From NCBI RefSeq assembly GCF_021049245.1, contig NZ_CP088020.1:502001-566000 (forward strand): a stretch of 64,000 nt of DNA, given 5' to 3'. The notes below the pieces were generated by a model that saw only the letters and a program-made list of their open reading frames with translations, searched no databases and was not told the origin of the DNA. Every line of letters starts with the position of its first letter. The stretch's first letter is position 1. This document shows positions 8,368-16,963 of the stretch, piece by piece. The stretch comes from Radiobacillus kanasensis (GTDB taxonomy: Bacteria; Bacillota; Bacilli; Bacillales; Amphibacillaceae). Position numbers and translations under genes: made by a program.

Positions 8368-9603
8368 ATGAGTAAAGGTTCTGGAGTTGTTAAACAAATA
8401 TTAAAAGATCACTTTGCAGGTTTTTGGGAATTACATTCTACTCGTTTTCCCGAGTCTTATCGTAGTCATATTAAAGAAACAGTGAAAAAGACAATTAGAT
8501 GCGGTACTACTGATTTAGGTTATGCTCGATATGAATGTCTAGGATGTGAAGGAAATCCTATGCCTAAATTTGTTTGTTTCACTTGTAAAAGTAGGCTATG
8601 TCATCGATGCGGTAAAAAATACACCGATGATTGGTCAGACAAACAACAGGAAATGATCTTCAATGTAACTCATCGTCATATGGTATTCACCATCCCTCAA
8701 GAGATAAGAAAAGTATTTTATGATGATCGTAAAAAGCTTAATGAATTGAGTAAACAAGTCTCGGAAGTTTTCCAATACCATAACTATCAAAAAAGTAAAA
8801 AGCGAGGATTCCGTTCAGGAATCATTACAGTAATACATACATTTGGTAGAGATTTAAAGTTTAACCCACATATACATGCATTAGTTACGGAAGGTGCACT
8901 AGATAACAATAATGAATGGGTGAACAATGGTTATATTCCATATGACTATTTGAGAAAGTCATGGCAGAAAGTAGTATTAGATTTATTAAAAAAATGGTTT
9001 CCTAATAATCAAAAAGTAATAAACCTTATAAATGAGTTATATCAAAGATATCCGAAAGGTTTTTATGTTAATGCTGAGAAGAAAATGACAAATGCGAAAG
9101 CAGTGGCTAAATATATTGGAAGATACTTAGCTCGTCCAGCTATTGCAGAATATCGAATAGAAGAGTACGACGGTAAGAGTGTTCATTACTGGTATGAAGA
9201 CCATAAGACAGGTAAACGAGTGGATAAGAGAATTCCTGTGTATAGATTCATATTTGAAATACTTCAACACGTTCCACCAAAACATTTTAGAATGGTAGGA
9301 AGATTTGGGTTGTATAGTAGAAGGTCTCATCATAAGGCACAACAAATATTAAGTTTGCATGCATTTATGAGAACGAAACAGATAGAATTACTTTTAGAGA
9401 AAAAACGTAAAAAGAAAACCTATCGACAACGTATGATTGAATCCTTTGAAAAGGATCCATTTGAATGTCCACATTGCCATCGACAGATGGAGCTTGTGGG
9501 AATATGGCATTCTGATTACGGTTGGTTATATCACTATATGGAGGATATAGAGATGGAAAGAAGGAGGAAATACGGAATTGGCAAACCAAAAAAGGCAGGA
9601 TAA
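8368..9603 (+). CDS. IS91-family (HUH, Y2) transposase
   Basis: A 411-residue rolling-circle transposase. A zinc-binding N-terminal domain carries cysteines in Y-E-C-L-G-C, F-V-C-F-T-C-K-S-R-L-C and H-R-C-G. The HUH metal site is N-P-H-I-H-A-L-V-T-E-G (about 171-181). The catalytic tyrosines are in A-K-Y-I-G-R-Y-L-A-R-P (about 250), four residues apart as in Y2 enzymes. A further C-x-x-C-H motif lies near residue 366. The frame is intact, so the element may be active. RBS GAGGAG precedes the ATG. It would nick and transfer one strand to a tetranucleotide target. Confidence 0.9.
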   Translation: MSKGSGVVKQILKDHFAGFWELHSTRFPESYRSHIKETVKKTIRCGTTDLGYARYECLGCEGNPMPKFVCFTCKSRLCHRCGKKYTDDWSDKQQEMIFNVTHRHMVFTIPQEIRKVFYDDRKKLNELSKQVSEVFQYHNYQKSKKRGFRSGIITVIHTFGRDLKFNPHIHALVTEGALDNNNEWVNNGYIPYDYLRKSWQKVVLDLLKKWFPNNQKVINLINELYQRYPKGFYVNAEKKMTNAKAVAKYIGRYLARPAIAEYRIEEYDGKSVHYWYEDHKTGKRVDKRIPVYRFIFEILQHVPPKHFRMVGRFGLYSRRSHHKAQQILSLHAFMRTKQIELLLEKKRKKKTYRQRMIESFEKDPFECPHCHRQMELVGIWHSDYGWLYHYMEDIEMERRRKYGIGKPKKAG

Positions 9604-9829
9604 TCCATCAGAAGAATTAGATAAATGGTTGGAAGAAGAGGATCCATTTGGATTAAACGAAGAGATAAAGACTGTTCAATTCAAGTGTCTAGATTGTAAC
9701 GACACTGATGAAGTACCTGAGTACATCATCGGTGAATTTAGCGTAGACAAAAATAATGGTGAGGAAGTTGAATTACATTGTCCTCACTGTAATGGCACTA
9801 TGATTGAAGCGAGAAAAAATCCCAAGTAA
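9578..9829 (+). CDS. Zinc-ribbon accessory protein of the IS91-like element
   Basis: An 83-residue acidic protein with two CxxC pairs, K-C-L-D-C and H-C-P-H-C, about 35 residues apart, which suggests one zinc ribbon. It overlaps the transposase end by 26 bases, in another frame. The TTG start is preceded by AAGGAGG about 10 bases upstream, so translation is probably coupled to the transposase. The position suggests it belongs to the element. Its function is unknown; it may bind DNA or the transposase. Confidence 0.7.
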   Translation: MANQKRQDNPSEELDKWLEEEDPFGLNEEIKTVQFKCLDCNDTDEVPEYIIGEFSVDKNNGEEVELHCPHCNGTMIEARKNPK

Positions 9830-9853
9830 ATAATTCTATTTGGGACGTAACTT

Positions 9854-9875
9854 AGTCGCGTTAGCGATTTTGTTC
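9854..9875 (+). promoter_or_regulatory. Candidate IS91 oriIS-like end (hairpin plus GTTC)
   Basis: A small stem-loop (9854-9859 with 9864-9869) is followed by TTT and GTTC at 9872-9875, 25 bases after the last element gene. This matches the arrangement known for the origin end of IS91 elements. Confidence 0.4.
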
Positions 9876-9879
9876 CATA

Positions 9880-9906
9880 CAAAAAACCAAGGCAAAATGC
9901 CTTGGT
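9880..9906 (-). terminator. Terminator of the Spo0E-like gene (minus strand)
   Basis: A perfect 9-bp stem (9886-9894 with 9898-9906) and a 3-base loop. The run of A at 9881-9886 becomes the T run on the minus strand, which fits the gene ending at 9922. Confidence 0.85.
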
Positions 9907-9921
9907 TATATCTATGTAATC

Positions 9922-10086
9922 TCAGCTTACTTTTCTTTCGCGTTTTTGTAGTTTTTCTAGTTCATTTAGTAGTTGATCTAAATGTTGGGAAACTTTAAGA
10001 ACATCTTGGTTATCTTCCCTATATAGTTTATACATGAGTTGTCGTGCTCTTTCAATTTCAAATTCAATCGATCTCACTTCAACCAA
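9922..10086 (-). CDS. Spo0E-like aspartyl phosphatase (sporulation regulator)
   Basis: A 54-residue protein from a TTG start at 10086, with AGGAG 9 bases upstream. It reads as a two-helix protein with the family signature S-Q-H-L-D-Q-L-L-N (about residues 33-41) after the helix I-E-R-A-R-Q-L-M-Y-K-L-Y. Spo0E-family proteins such as Spo0E, YisI and YnzD remove phosphate from Spo0A-P and delay sporulation. Both promoter and terminator are present, so it is a complete single-gene unit beside the IS91-like element. The host response regulator is not in the window. The short length is normal for the YisI/YnzD class. Confidence 0.85.
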   Translation of the reverse strand: MVEVRSIEFEIERARQLMYKLYREDNQDVLKVSQHLDQLLNELEKLQKRERKVS

Positions 10087-10135
10087 GGTTATCAACTCCT
10101 AAAACAGTCTTAGCTCGTACTAGGACTTTTCTCAT

Positions 10136-10164
10136 ATTATAAAGATAGAGAAGGGAAATCGCAA
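10136..10164 (-). promoter_or_regulatory. Promoter of the Spo0E-like gene
   Basis: On the minus strand, TTGCGA (10164-10159) and TATAAT (10141-10136) are 17 bases apart and 50 bp upstream of the TTG start. Confidence 0.75.
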
Positions 10165-10491
10165 GGGAAAATGAGGGAAAATGTGAAATTTCTTTTAAAA
10201 TAAGGGTTTCTATAGGCTGTTTTTATGAACAACTTTCCATTTTTCTTTAATTTATAAAATATCATGAAAATAATTAGTAGGTAATTAGAAAGAGTCGGTA
10301 CTTGTAAAAGTAAGTAAAAACTCCTGTTTTTGTGTAAAACTTTGTCACAGTTTTTTCTTTGCTTGCATACATAACCCGTTCAGACGGTCATACTAATAGG
10401 TAGCTTATTATAAGCCTGGTGGTTACTGATGAATAATAGGTTTTGTGATAAACTTAGATGAACACAAAAGATGTAGGCAAGGAGCACTATT
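10165..10491. other. Intergenic region upstream of the potassium channel gene
   Basis: An AT-rich stretch of 327 bases without a gene. I looked for a ydaO-type c-di-AMP riboswitch, which is common before Ktr genes, and could not find its conserved segments. An imperfect hairpin lies around 10400-10425, and the region ends in a GGAGC ribosome binding site before ATG 10492. Confidence 0.5.
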
Positions 10492-11859
10492 ATGAATTTA
10501 CTCTCAAGACAATTCAAGATATCTAAGCAATTGTCAACGATTCACTTAATCGTCTTATTTTATTTAGCGGCAGTGGGAATATCGACGCTTCTATTAAGCA
10601 TCCCTTTATTGCATGAAGAAGGGGTAAATCTTAGTTTTATCGATGTGTTTTTTACTGCGGTAAGTGCAATTAGTGTAACAGGGTTATCTGTAATTAATAT
10701 CTCAGAATCCTTTAATGGATTTGGTTATATTGCGCTTACGATCGTTTTCCAACTAGGTGGCATTGGAATAATGACACTAGGGACATTTATTTGGATACTT
10801 TTTGGGAAGAAAATTGGACTTCGGGAAAGACAATTAATTCAGGTTGATCAAAATAGAACGACTTTGTCAGGGCTTGTCAGCCTCATGATCAAAATTTTCA
10901 AAATCATTATTGGAATAGAACTTGTTGGAACGTTGGTATTAGGGACGTATTTTCTAACTTATTTTGACACCTGGCAGCAGGCTTTTATGCACGGTTTCTT
11001 TGGTTCGGTAAGTGCAACAACCAATGCAGGCTTTGATATAACGGGAAATTCTCTCATTCCTTTTGCGAATGATTATTTTGTGCAATTTGTGAATATAATG
11101 CTTTTAATCCTTGGAGCTGTTGGTTTCCCTGTCCTTATTGAAGTACAGGAGCTGATTAAGGGTGTATATAAAGATACGAATGAAAAATATACTTTTTCCT
11201 TATTTACTAAAATTACGACCATAACTTTTTTTGGACTTATTGTGATTGGTACAATTTCCATTCTATTTTTGGAAAGAAATGCTTTCTTTTTGGATAAGGC
11301 ATGGCATGAGTCTTTTTTTTACAGTTTCTTTCAGTCCGTTACCACTAGAAGTGGTGGGCTCGCAACGATGGATGTAGGTCTCTTTTCTGTACCGACGCAA
11401 CTAGTATTGAGTGTTCTCATGTTTATTGGGGCCTCTCCAAGTAGTGTAGGGGGCGGTATTCGAACGACAACCTTTGCTATCATGATGTTAGCGATTTTTA
11501 ATTATGCGAAGGGGAACTCAAGCATTAAGATTTTTGGTCGGGAAATTGATCCGGAAGATATCACACGATCCTTTATCGTAATCTCAACAGCAACTATGTT
11601 ATGTATGGGATCGATTATTGTATTGGCTCAAACAGAACCTTTTCCGATCATTTCGATTATATTTGAAGTCTGTTCCGCATTTGGAACGACAGGTCTATCC
11701 TTAGGAATTACAGCAGATCTTTCTGTGTTTGGTAAGCTTGTGATTATGTTCTTAATGTTTGTTGGAAGAATTGGTATCTTCTCTTTCCTTTTCTTATTAA
11801 GAGGTAAAGTATCTAAAGACTTGTTCCATTATCCAACTGAGCGAGTGATTATTGGCTAA
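10492..11859 (+). CDS. Potassium uptake channel subunit, Ktr/Trk family (KtrB/KtrD-like)
   Basis: A 455-residue membrane protein with four M1-P-M2 repeats. The selectivity filter segments are visible: S-V-T-G-L-S-V (about 67), S-A-T-T-N-A-G-F-D (about 174), T-T-R-S-G-G-L (about 287) and A-F-G-T-T-G-L-S (about 402). The motif P-S-S-V-G-G-G-I-R-T-T-T forms the gating loop after M2C. It imports K+ together with a cytosolic KtrA/KtrC ring that senses ATP and c-di-AMP. No such gene is adjacent, so this is an orphan channel gene, as ktrD is in B. subtilis. Length is normal. Confidence 0.92.
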   Translation: MNLLSRQFKISKQLSTIHLIVLFYLAAVGISTLLLSIPLLHEEGVNLSFIDVFFTAVSAISVTGLSVINISESFNGFGYIALTIVFQLGGIGIMTLGTFIWILFGKKIGLRERQLIQVDQNRTTLSGLVSLMIKIFKIIIGIELVGTLVLGTYFLTYFDTWQQAFMHGFFGSVSATTNAGFDITGNSLIPFANDYFVQFVNIMLLILGAVGFPVLIEVQELIKGVYKDTNEKYTFSLFTKITTITFFGLIVIGTISILFLERNAFFLDKAWHESFFYSFFQSVTTRSGGLATMDVGLFSVPTQLVLSVLMFIGASPSSVGGGIRTTTFAIMMLAIFNYAKGNSSIKIFGREIDPEDITRSFIVISTATMLCMGSIIVLAQTEPFPIISIIFEVCSAFGTTGLSLGITADLSVFGKLVIMFLMFVGRIGIFSFLFLLRGKVSKDLFHYPTERVIIG

Positions 11860-11861
11860 AA

Positions 11862-11886
11862 AGCATCCCACCTGGGGTGCTTTTTT
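11862..11886 (+). terminator. Terminator of the potassium channel gene
   Basis: An 8-bp stem (AGCATCCC with GGGGTGCT, one G-T pair), a 4-base loop and six T residues directly after the stop. Confidence 0.85.
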
Positions 11887-12333
11887 AATATAAATGAAAA
11901 ATTTATAATTTGATTCCCATTTTTGAAAGGTGTGGATTGTCGCCTCTCAGGAAAGCGACTACCGCAGCGGAAATCACCCCAGACTACGTTTTTTTATAAG
12001 ATGGTCATTCTTATAGAAACATGGACGGCCTAAATGTTCAAAATCCACAACACTACTTTAGAAATTTCCCTCTTAAAGAAAAACTTCTCAAAAAAGTATA
12101 AAGAATCCGTAAATTACCAAGATTCCCACATCTAACTGCTTGCATCCTATGACCTATCTAGTAAAATAAAATAATAGAGGTTGTTCAAAACAAACGCTCG
12201 AAATTTTCTTTCCTTATGATCCACCATAACTCCATGCATTTCCTCCTAGACCAGTCATCAAAGGTGGTACATGTTTTGTCCTCCCTTTTAAAAAACTCAA
12301 GAATTACATACCTATATTGGAAGGAGTAAGTCT
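11887..12333. other. Gene-free region before yeaC with a GC-richer repeat-like segment
   Basis: 447 bases without a gene. A more GC-rich block at about 11936-11990 (CAGGAAAGCGACTACCGCAG and following) resembles, from memory, interspersed sequences common between genes in Bacillaceae. It has no second copy in this window. The last 15 bases hold the ribosome binding site GGAAGGAG. Confidence 0.4.
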
Positions 12334-13299
12334 ATGTCTCAACAAACGTTTCTATTCAATCCGAAAATCAACAAAGTACTCAAGAATATTAATAAAGTAA
12401 TGGTTGGTAAAGAGGAACCAGCTACGTTAAGCTTAGTGGCATTGTTATCCGGAGGGCATGTCTTATTAGAGGACGTTCCAGGGGTAGGGAAAACGATGCT
12501 TGTCCGTACCTTGGCGAAGTCTTTAGATTGTGAGTTTAAGAGAATTCAGTTCACGCCTGATTTACTTCCATCAGATGTAACTGGTGTATCGATATATAAC
12601 CCGAAAGAATTAGAATTTGAATTTCGTGGTGGTCCTATTTTAGGAAACATCGTCCTCGCAGATGAAATTAACCGTACATCCCCAAAAACCCAATCCTCCT
12701 TATTAGAAGGAATGGAAGAGATGAGTGTGACAGTGGATGGAAATACGATTCCGTTAAAGAAACCTTTCTTTGTTATGGCAACTCAAAACCCCATAGAGTA
12801 TGAAGGAACCTATCCACTACCGGAAGCACAGCTCGATCGTTTTCTCCTTAAATTGAAAATGGGTTATCCGTCTGAATCAGAAGAACTAGAAATGCTAGAT
12901 AAAACCTCTGCTACCCATCCCATTGAATCGGTAGAGCCAGTGATGGATAAACAGGAACTAATCGAGATTCAAAACCAAGTGAAAGAAGTGTATATAGAAA
13001 AAAATATCCAACGTTATATCGTACAAATTGTGACGGCGACGCGTCAGCACCCTTCTGTTTATTTGGGTGTGAGCCCGCGTGGATCTATTGCCTTAATGCG
13101 TGCAGCGAAAGCGTATGCGTTCATTCATGATCGTGACTATGTAGTGCCAGATGATATCAAATATTTAGCTCCATTTGTTTTGTCCCACCGTATTCTTTTA
13201 ACATCGGATGCTAAGTTTGAAGGGGTAACAACAGAAGAGCTTGTTGATCGAATCTTACACACAGTTCCAGTACCAATTCGAAAGGAATATCGTGAATGA
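12334..13299 (+). CDS. yeaC: MoxR-family AAA+ ATPase (YeaC)
   Basis: A 321-residue MoxR ATPase. Walker A is D-V-P-G-V-G-K-T (about 48-55), Walker B is I-V-L-A-D-E-I-N-R (about 108-116), and sensor 1 is M-A-T-Q-N-P (about 149). The C-terminal lid carries the sensor-2 region S-P-R-G-S. MoxR proteins act as chaperones that help assemble or activate partners. It overlaps the DUF58 gene by 4 bases, the usual MoxR-DUF58-transglutaminase operon also seen in B. subtilis yeaC-yeaD-yebA. RBS GGAAGGAG precedes the ATG. Confidence 0.92.
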   Translation: MSQQTFLFNPKINKVLKNINKVMVGKEEPATLSLVALLSGGHVLLEDVPGVGKTMLVRTLAKSLDCEFKRIQFTPDLLPSDVTGVSIYNPKELEFEFRGGPILGNIVLADEINRTSPKTQSSLLEGMEEMSVTVDGNTIPLKKPFFVMATQNPIEYEGTYPLPEAQLDRFLLKLKMGYPSESEELEMLDKTSATHPIESVEPVMDKQELIEIQNQVKEVYIEKNIQRYIVQIVTATRQHPSVYLGVSPRGSIALMRAAKAYAFIHDRDYVVPDDIKYLAPFVLSHRILLTSDAKFEGVTTEELVDRILHTVPVPIRKEYRE

Positions 13300-14561
13300 A
13301 ATGGATAGCCGGATTTACCTCGAAGTTCGTATTCGTACTATTCCTGTTCGTCCTATTCTTCTCTTATGCGATGTTTCAAGGTGGATTCGTTAGCTGGTTC
13401 TTGTTTTATAGCTTTTTGCCTGTCCTAATTTATATGGCTTGCTTGCTTTTTTATCCAATCTCTAACTGGGAAGTGGAGCGTAAAATGGACAGATATGTCA
13501 CAAAGGCTGGAGAACGCGTGCATGTCCAAGTATCGATTTCAAGAAAATCGGTCTTTCCGATTTACTACTGTATCATCGAGGAAAGTCTGCCACTGTCCTT
13601 GCAAAAAAAGGACACGCTTCATAAGAAGTACGAAGAAATGCGAAATGAAGATGCGGTTCGAAAAAATCGTCTCGTCAAGCTCGTTTCTTTTCCGTGGTTT
13701 CGGAAGGTCATCCGTTTCGACTATACCTTGGATCAGCTTCCAAGAGGAGAGCACCACTTTAGTCAGATTCGCATAAAGACTGGTGATTTATTTGGCTTTA
13801 TAAAAAAAGAGCATGTATATGAGGTCTCTAGCCGCATGCTTGTCTATCCGAATGAACCGGAGATTACGGTTCGTGAACGAGTGAGTAGCTACGAAGAAGG
13901 ATCTACTACTTCCTTTAATGTCAACGTGAAGCAGACAAACGTCGTTACAGGAGTTCGTGAATACATGCCTGGTGATCGCTTTTCTTGGATTGATTGGAAA
14001 ACAACAGCTAAAAAAAACGCAGTGATGACGAAAGAATTTGAACAAGAAAAAAGCTCGAGCATCTTGCTGATTTTAGATAGTGGTCACCATGATGAGTTTT
14101 ATCCAATCGCCTATGAAGCTAGCATAGAAATAACTGCATCGTTAGTAGAATCGATTAAGAGACATTCCTCCAGAATGGCGTTTTTATCACTTGGACAGGA
14201 ACGAGTTTATTTCCCGTTTCAACAAAGTCCAGGAAAGTTAGATATGATTAAGACACATCTTGCGAAGGTGCAGGCCATTCCATCTGTTCCTTTTTCAAAC
14301 CAAATTATCAACGAAAGCAGAAAGATCCCAGAAGGCGTCGTCCTCATGCTAGTCGTTTCGCATTTTGATGAAAAGCTGGAGCTTGCGATTGAACAATTAA
14401 AGCAAAAAAGCAAAAAGATTGTCGTGTTTTATGTCCATCCGAAGGAGCAGGAATCGGGAGAGGACAGAGTTTGGCTTCAGAAGCTAAGCGCAAGTGGTAT
14501 TGTTGTCAATGAATTAACGGAAGAGCAATTAGTCCAACAAAAAATAGAGGTGAACACATAA
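13296..14561 (+). CDS. yeaD: DUF58 (VWA-like) membrane protein (YeaD)
   Basis: A 421-residue protein with two N-terminal membrane helices (about 8-30 and 33-53). A beta-rich region follows, and then the DUF58 core with Y-M-P-G-D-R-F-S-W-I-D-W-K-T-T-A (about 220-236), typical of the family. A VWA-like fold with L-I-L-D-S-G (about 257) follows. The gene overlaps yeaC (ATGA) and yebA (TAATG), which shows tight translational coupling. The molecular role of DUF58 proteins is not firmly known; they appear to work with the MoxR ATPase at the membrane. Confidence 0.9.
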   Translation: MKWIAGFTSKFVFVLFLFVLFFSYAMFQGGFVSWFLFYSFLPVLIYMACLLFYPISNWEVERKMDRYVTKAGERVHVQVSISRKSVFPIYYCIIEESLPLSLQKKDTLHKKYEEMRNEDAVRKNRLVKLVSFPWFRKVIRFDYTLDQLPRGEHHFSQIRIKTGDLFGFIKKEHVYEVSSRMLVYPNEPEITVRERVSSYEEGSTTSFNVNVKQTNVVTGVREYMPGDRFSWIDWKTTAKKNAVMTKEFEQEKSSSILLILDSGHHDEFYPIAYEASIEITASLVESIKRHSSRMAFLSLGQERVYFPFQQSPGKLDMIKTHLAKVQAIPSVPFSNQIINESRKIPEGVVLMLVVSHFDEKLELAIEQLKQKSKKIVVFYVHPKEQESGEDRVWLQKLSASGIVVNELTEEQLVQQKIEVNT

Positions 14562-16768
14562 TGGGTGGAGTCAATCAAGGGTTACAGCAGTGGGTCTATC
14601 AGTCTATCATCTATCTATGTGGGTTTTTATTGTTTTGGGAATGGCTACGTCCGTTAGAGGATATCTCGGATACAGGTAATGTTCCTGTCTTTGTTCTTTA
14701 TGCAGCGTTTTGCTTTATCATTTCCTTTTTTCAAGCGCGTTGGTGGCTGTCCATTCCTTTAAAGCTGGCCGGTATGATTTTTATTCTCGACAGTCTGTTT
14801 ATATCGGAAGCTTTGTTTAGTAAAGCTTGGTTTTCCTTACTATATATCCATACGACCTATAACATAGACATTATTGTCAATCAAAATTGGGGACAAATGA
14901 CGCCATTATTCCGAAGCGGCTTATTCCTCATCTTGTTATGGCTGATGAGCTATTTATTATACTATTGGTTCGTCGTGGCGAAGAAGATTTTTACTTTCGT
15001 TTTGTTAACCTTTATCTATATGACCGTTTTAGATACGTTTACGGTATATGAAGCAGATCAAGCGATTGTTCGAACATTCATTGTTTCCTTAATCGCATTA
15101 GGTCTATCAAACATTACGAAAGAAGTGGAGTATGAAGCAATCTCCTTCAAAGGTTTTAACAAGCTTTGGAAGGTGATTATTCCGCTGTTTGTGTTTGTAT
15201 CTTTATCGACCGTAGTAGGCTTTGCCTCTCCGAAACTAGATCCACAATGGCCAGACCCTGTACCATTTATTAAAAGTACAGCGAAAAATGCTGGATTCGG
15301 TGAAGGGGGGAGTGTCGTCCAAAAAGTCGGCTATGGAGAGGACGACTCCCGTTTAGGAGGATCTTTTGTACAAGATAATGCACCAGTGTTTCAAGCAATT
15401 TCCCCTGACAAGCAATATTGGAGAATCGAATCCAAAGATGTTTACACAGGGAAAGGCTGGGAGCGCTCCGATGATTTAGAATACCAGCTTCAAGAGGGTG
15501 GAGACATTCAACTTAATATGTTTGAGGAAGATGTTGTAGAAACAGAACGGTTGGAAGCACAGATTAATTTTGAAGAAGACGCGTATTTTTCAAAACTTGT
15601 TTACCCGTATGGGATCCGAGAAGTATCCGGTGAAGATGGTGTCGATTATTTATTAGATGAACAAACGGGTACGATCTCAACAGAAGGGCCTGAGCAGCAT
15701 CGCTATTCACAGGGTTATGAAGTCACATATGACAGCCCTTCCTTCTCATTTAATCAATTAAGAGAAGCAAGCAAAGAAGACCCAGAGGAAATTAAGGAGA
15801 AATATTTACAGTTACCTAGTGACTTACCAGAACGAGTGGGTCAATTAGCAGAAGAAATAATTGGTACTAAGGATAACCGTTATGATCAAGCGATGGCGGT
15901 GGAACAGTACTTCAATAGTAATGGTTTTGAGTATCAAACCGAAAATGTGGCCGTCCCTGACCGCAATCAGGATTACGTTGATCAATTTTTGTTTGAAACA
16001 AAGGTAGGATATTGCGATAACTTCTCTACCTCAATGGTCGTTCTTTTACGAACCTTAGATATACCCGCTAGATGGGTGAAAGGATTCTCTGGAGGAGAGC
16101 GTGTCGAGAATCAGCCTAGTGATCTTCCTGATAATGCGGACCTCTATCAGATTACGAACTCAAATGCCCACTCTTGGGTAGAGGTTTATTTCCCAGAGGT
16201 TGGTTGGGTTCCATTTGAACCGACACAAGGGTTTAACTCTTCTGTTGACTTTTATGAAGAGGTAGAAGAAGAGGAACAACAACAAGCGGAACAACCGGCG
16301 GTTCCTGCTACACAACAGGATGACCCAACGAGAGGGAATCCACAGCAAGTAGAGGAAGAATCCAGCTCTGCTGGCAGTGTGGGGAATATTGAATCTGCGT
16401 CCTTCGGATGGATGAAGTGGTTGCTTCTGGCGGTGCCTGTTATTTTGATTGCGCTCGTGTATTTCTATCGTTACAGATGGCTGACCGTACTCAAAATCCG
16501 TAAATACAAAGGGAACAATGAGGAAAATATTTACCAGGATGCCTACCACTACTTATTAAAGGTGTTGGCACATAAAGGGATTCGAAGAGTAGATGGTCAA
16601 ACCTTGAGAGAGTTTGCTAAAATGGTAGATCGCCAGCTAGAAACCAATGAAATGAGTAGACTGACGCACCATTATGAACGTGTGCTGTATCGAAATGAAG
16701 ACGAATCGTCTCAGTGGTCCAAGATGACCGAATTATGGGAAAATTTAATCAAGAAAACATTGTCTTGA
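14561..16768 (+). CDS. yebA: Transglutaminase-like membrane protein (YebA, TgpA-like)
   Basis: A 735-residue protein. The N-terminal 230 residues hold about six membrane helices. An extracellular transglutaminase core follows, with the catalytic Cys in V-G-Y-C-D-N-F-S (about 486), His in N-A-H-S-W-V-E-V-Y (about 532) and Asp/Glu downstream in W-V-P-F-E-P-T. A low-complexity E/Q/P linker, one more membrane helix (about 610-632) and a cytosolic DUF4129-like tail close it. The triad looks intact, so it may cross-link or cleave wall or protein substrates. The promoter of guaA overlaps its stop codon. Confidence 0.9.
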   Translation: MGGVNQGLQQWVYQSIIYLCGFLLFWEWLRPLEDISDTGNVPVFVLYAAFCFIISFFQARWWLSIPLKLAGMIFILDSLFISEALFSKAWFSLLYIHTTYNIDIIVNQNWGQMTPLFRSGLFLILLWLMSYLLYYWFVVAKKIFTFVLLTFIYMTVLDTFTVYEADQAIVRTFIVSLIALGLSNITKEVEYEAISFKGFNKLWKVIIPLFVFVSLSTVVGFASPKLDPQWPDPVPFIKSTAKNAGFGEGGSVVQKVGYGEDDSRLGGSFVQDNAPVFQAISPDKQYWRIESKDVYTGKGWERSDDLEYQLQEGGDIQLNMFEEDVVETERLEAQINFEEDAYFSKLVYPYGIREVSGEDGVDYLLDEQTGTISTEGPEQHRYSQGYEVTYDSPSFSFNQLREASKEDPEEIKEKYLQLPSDLPERVGQLAEEIIGTKDNRYDQAMAVEQYFNSNGFEYQTENVAVPDRNQDYVDQFLFETKVGYCDNFSTSMVVLLRTLDIPARWVKGFSGGERVENQPSDLPDNADLYQITNSNAHSWVEVYFPEVGWVPFEPTQGFNSSVDFYEEVEEEEQQQAEQPAVPATQQDDPTRGNPQQVEEESSSAGSVGNIESASFGWMKWLLLAVPVILIALVYFYRYRWLTVLKIRKYKGNNEENIYQDAYHYLLKVLAHKGIRRVDGQTLREFAKMVDRQLETNEMSRLTHHYERVLYRNEDESSQWSKMTELWENLIKKTLS

Positions 16769-16794
16769 CCGTGCTTGGATGGCTACTGTAGAAT
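16765..16794 (+). promoter_or_regulatory. Promoter of guaA
   Basis: TTGACC (16765-16770) and TAGAAT (16789-16794) are separated by 18 bases. The -35 box overlaps the stop codon of yebA. Confidence 0.65.
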
Positions 16795-16834
16795 GGTAGA
16801 AATTCAATTTAAGCATTTAAGAAATGAATAATAG

Positions 16835-16904
16835 CCTCATATATACTCGATAATAAGGTTCGAGAGTCTCTACCAAGATGCCGTAAATATCTTGACTATG
16901 CAGG
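16835..16904 (+). promoter_or_regulatory. Purine riboswitch aptamer, guanine class, upstream of guaA
   Basis: P1 forms between CCTCATA (16835-16841) and TATGCAGG (16897-16904). P2 is CTCGA/TCGAG. P3 is AAGAT/ATCTT, closed by the conserved loop G-CCGTAAA-T. The joining segment reads GACTATG, with C at the specificity position, which indicates guanine or hypoxanthine rather than adenine. An antiterminator can form between 16903-16912 and 16931-16940, so ligand binding would favour the terminator. Confidence 0.9.
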
Positions 16905-16926
16905 TGGAAGTCTTTGTGTTCTGATA

Positions 16927-16963
16927 AATAGATTTCTACCTTTATAGGTAGGAGTCTATTTTT
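16927..16963 (+). terminator. Riboswitch-controlled terminator of guaA
   Basis: A 14-bp stem (16927-16940 with 16947-16960, two G-T pairs) with a 6-base loop and a T run. Its 5' arm can pair instead with GGTGGAAGTC at 16903-16912, which overlaps the end of aptamer P1. Confidence 0.85.

Larger units (their letters stand above)
8288..9875 (+). mobile_element. IS91-like insertion element (approximate limits)
   Basis: The element holds a Y2-type HUH transposase and a small zinc-ribbon ORF. IS91 elements have no terminal inverted repeats; they end in a hairpin followed by GTTC. Such an end is visible at 9854-9875: a 6-bp stem (AGTCGC with GCGATT, one G-T pair), three T residues, then GTTC at 9872-9875. 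The left end cannot be placed; it lies between the ula terminator (8287) and the transposase start (8368). Confidence 0.55.

Noticed and set aside
10165..10491. c-di-AMP (ydaO) riboswitch before the potassium channel gene
   Set aside because: Expected from related Ktr genes, but the conserved segments could not be found; only a weak hairpin is visible.
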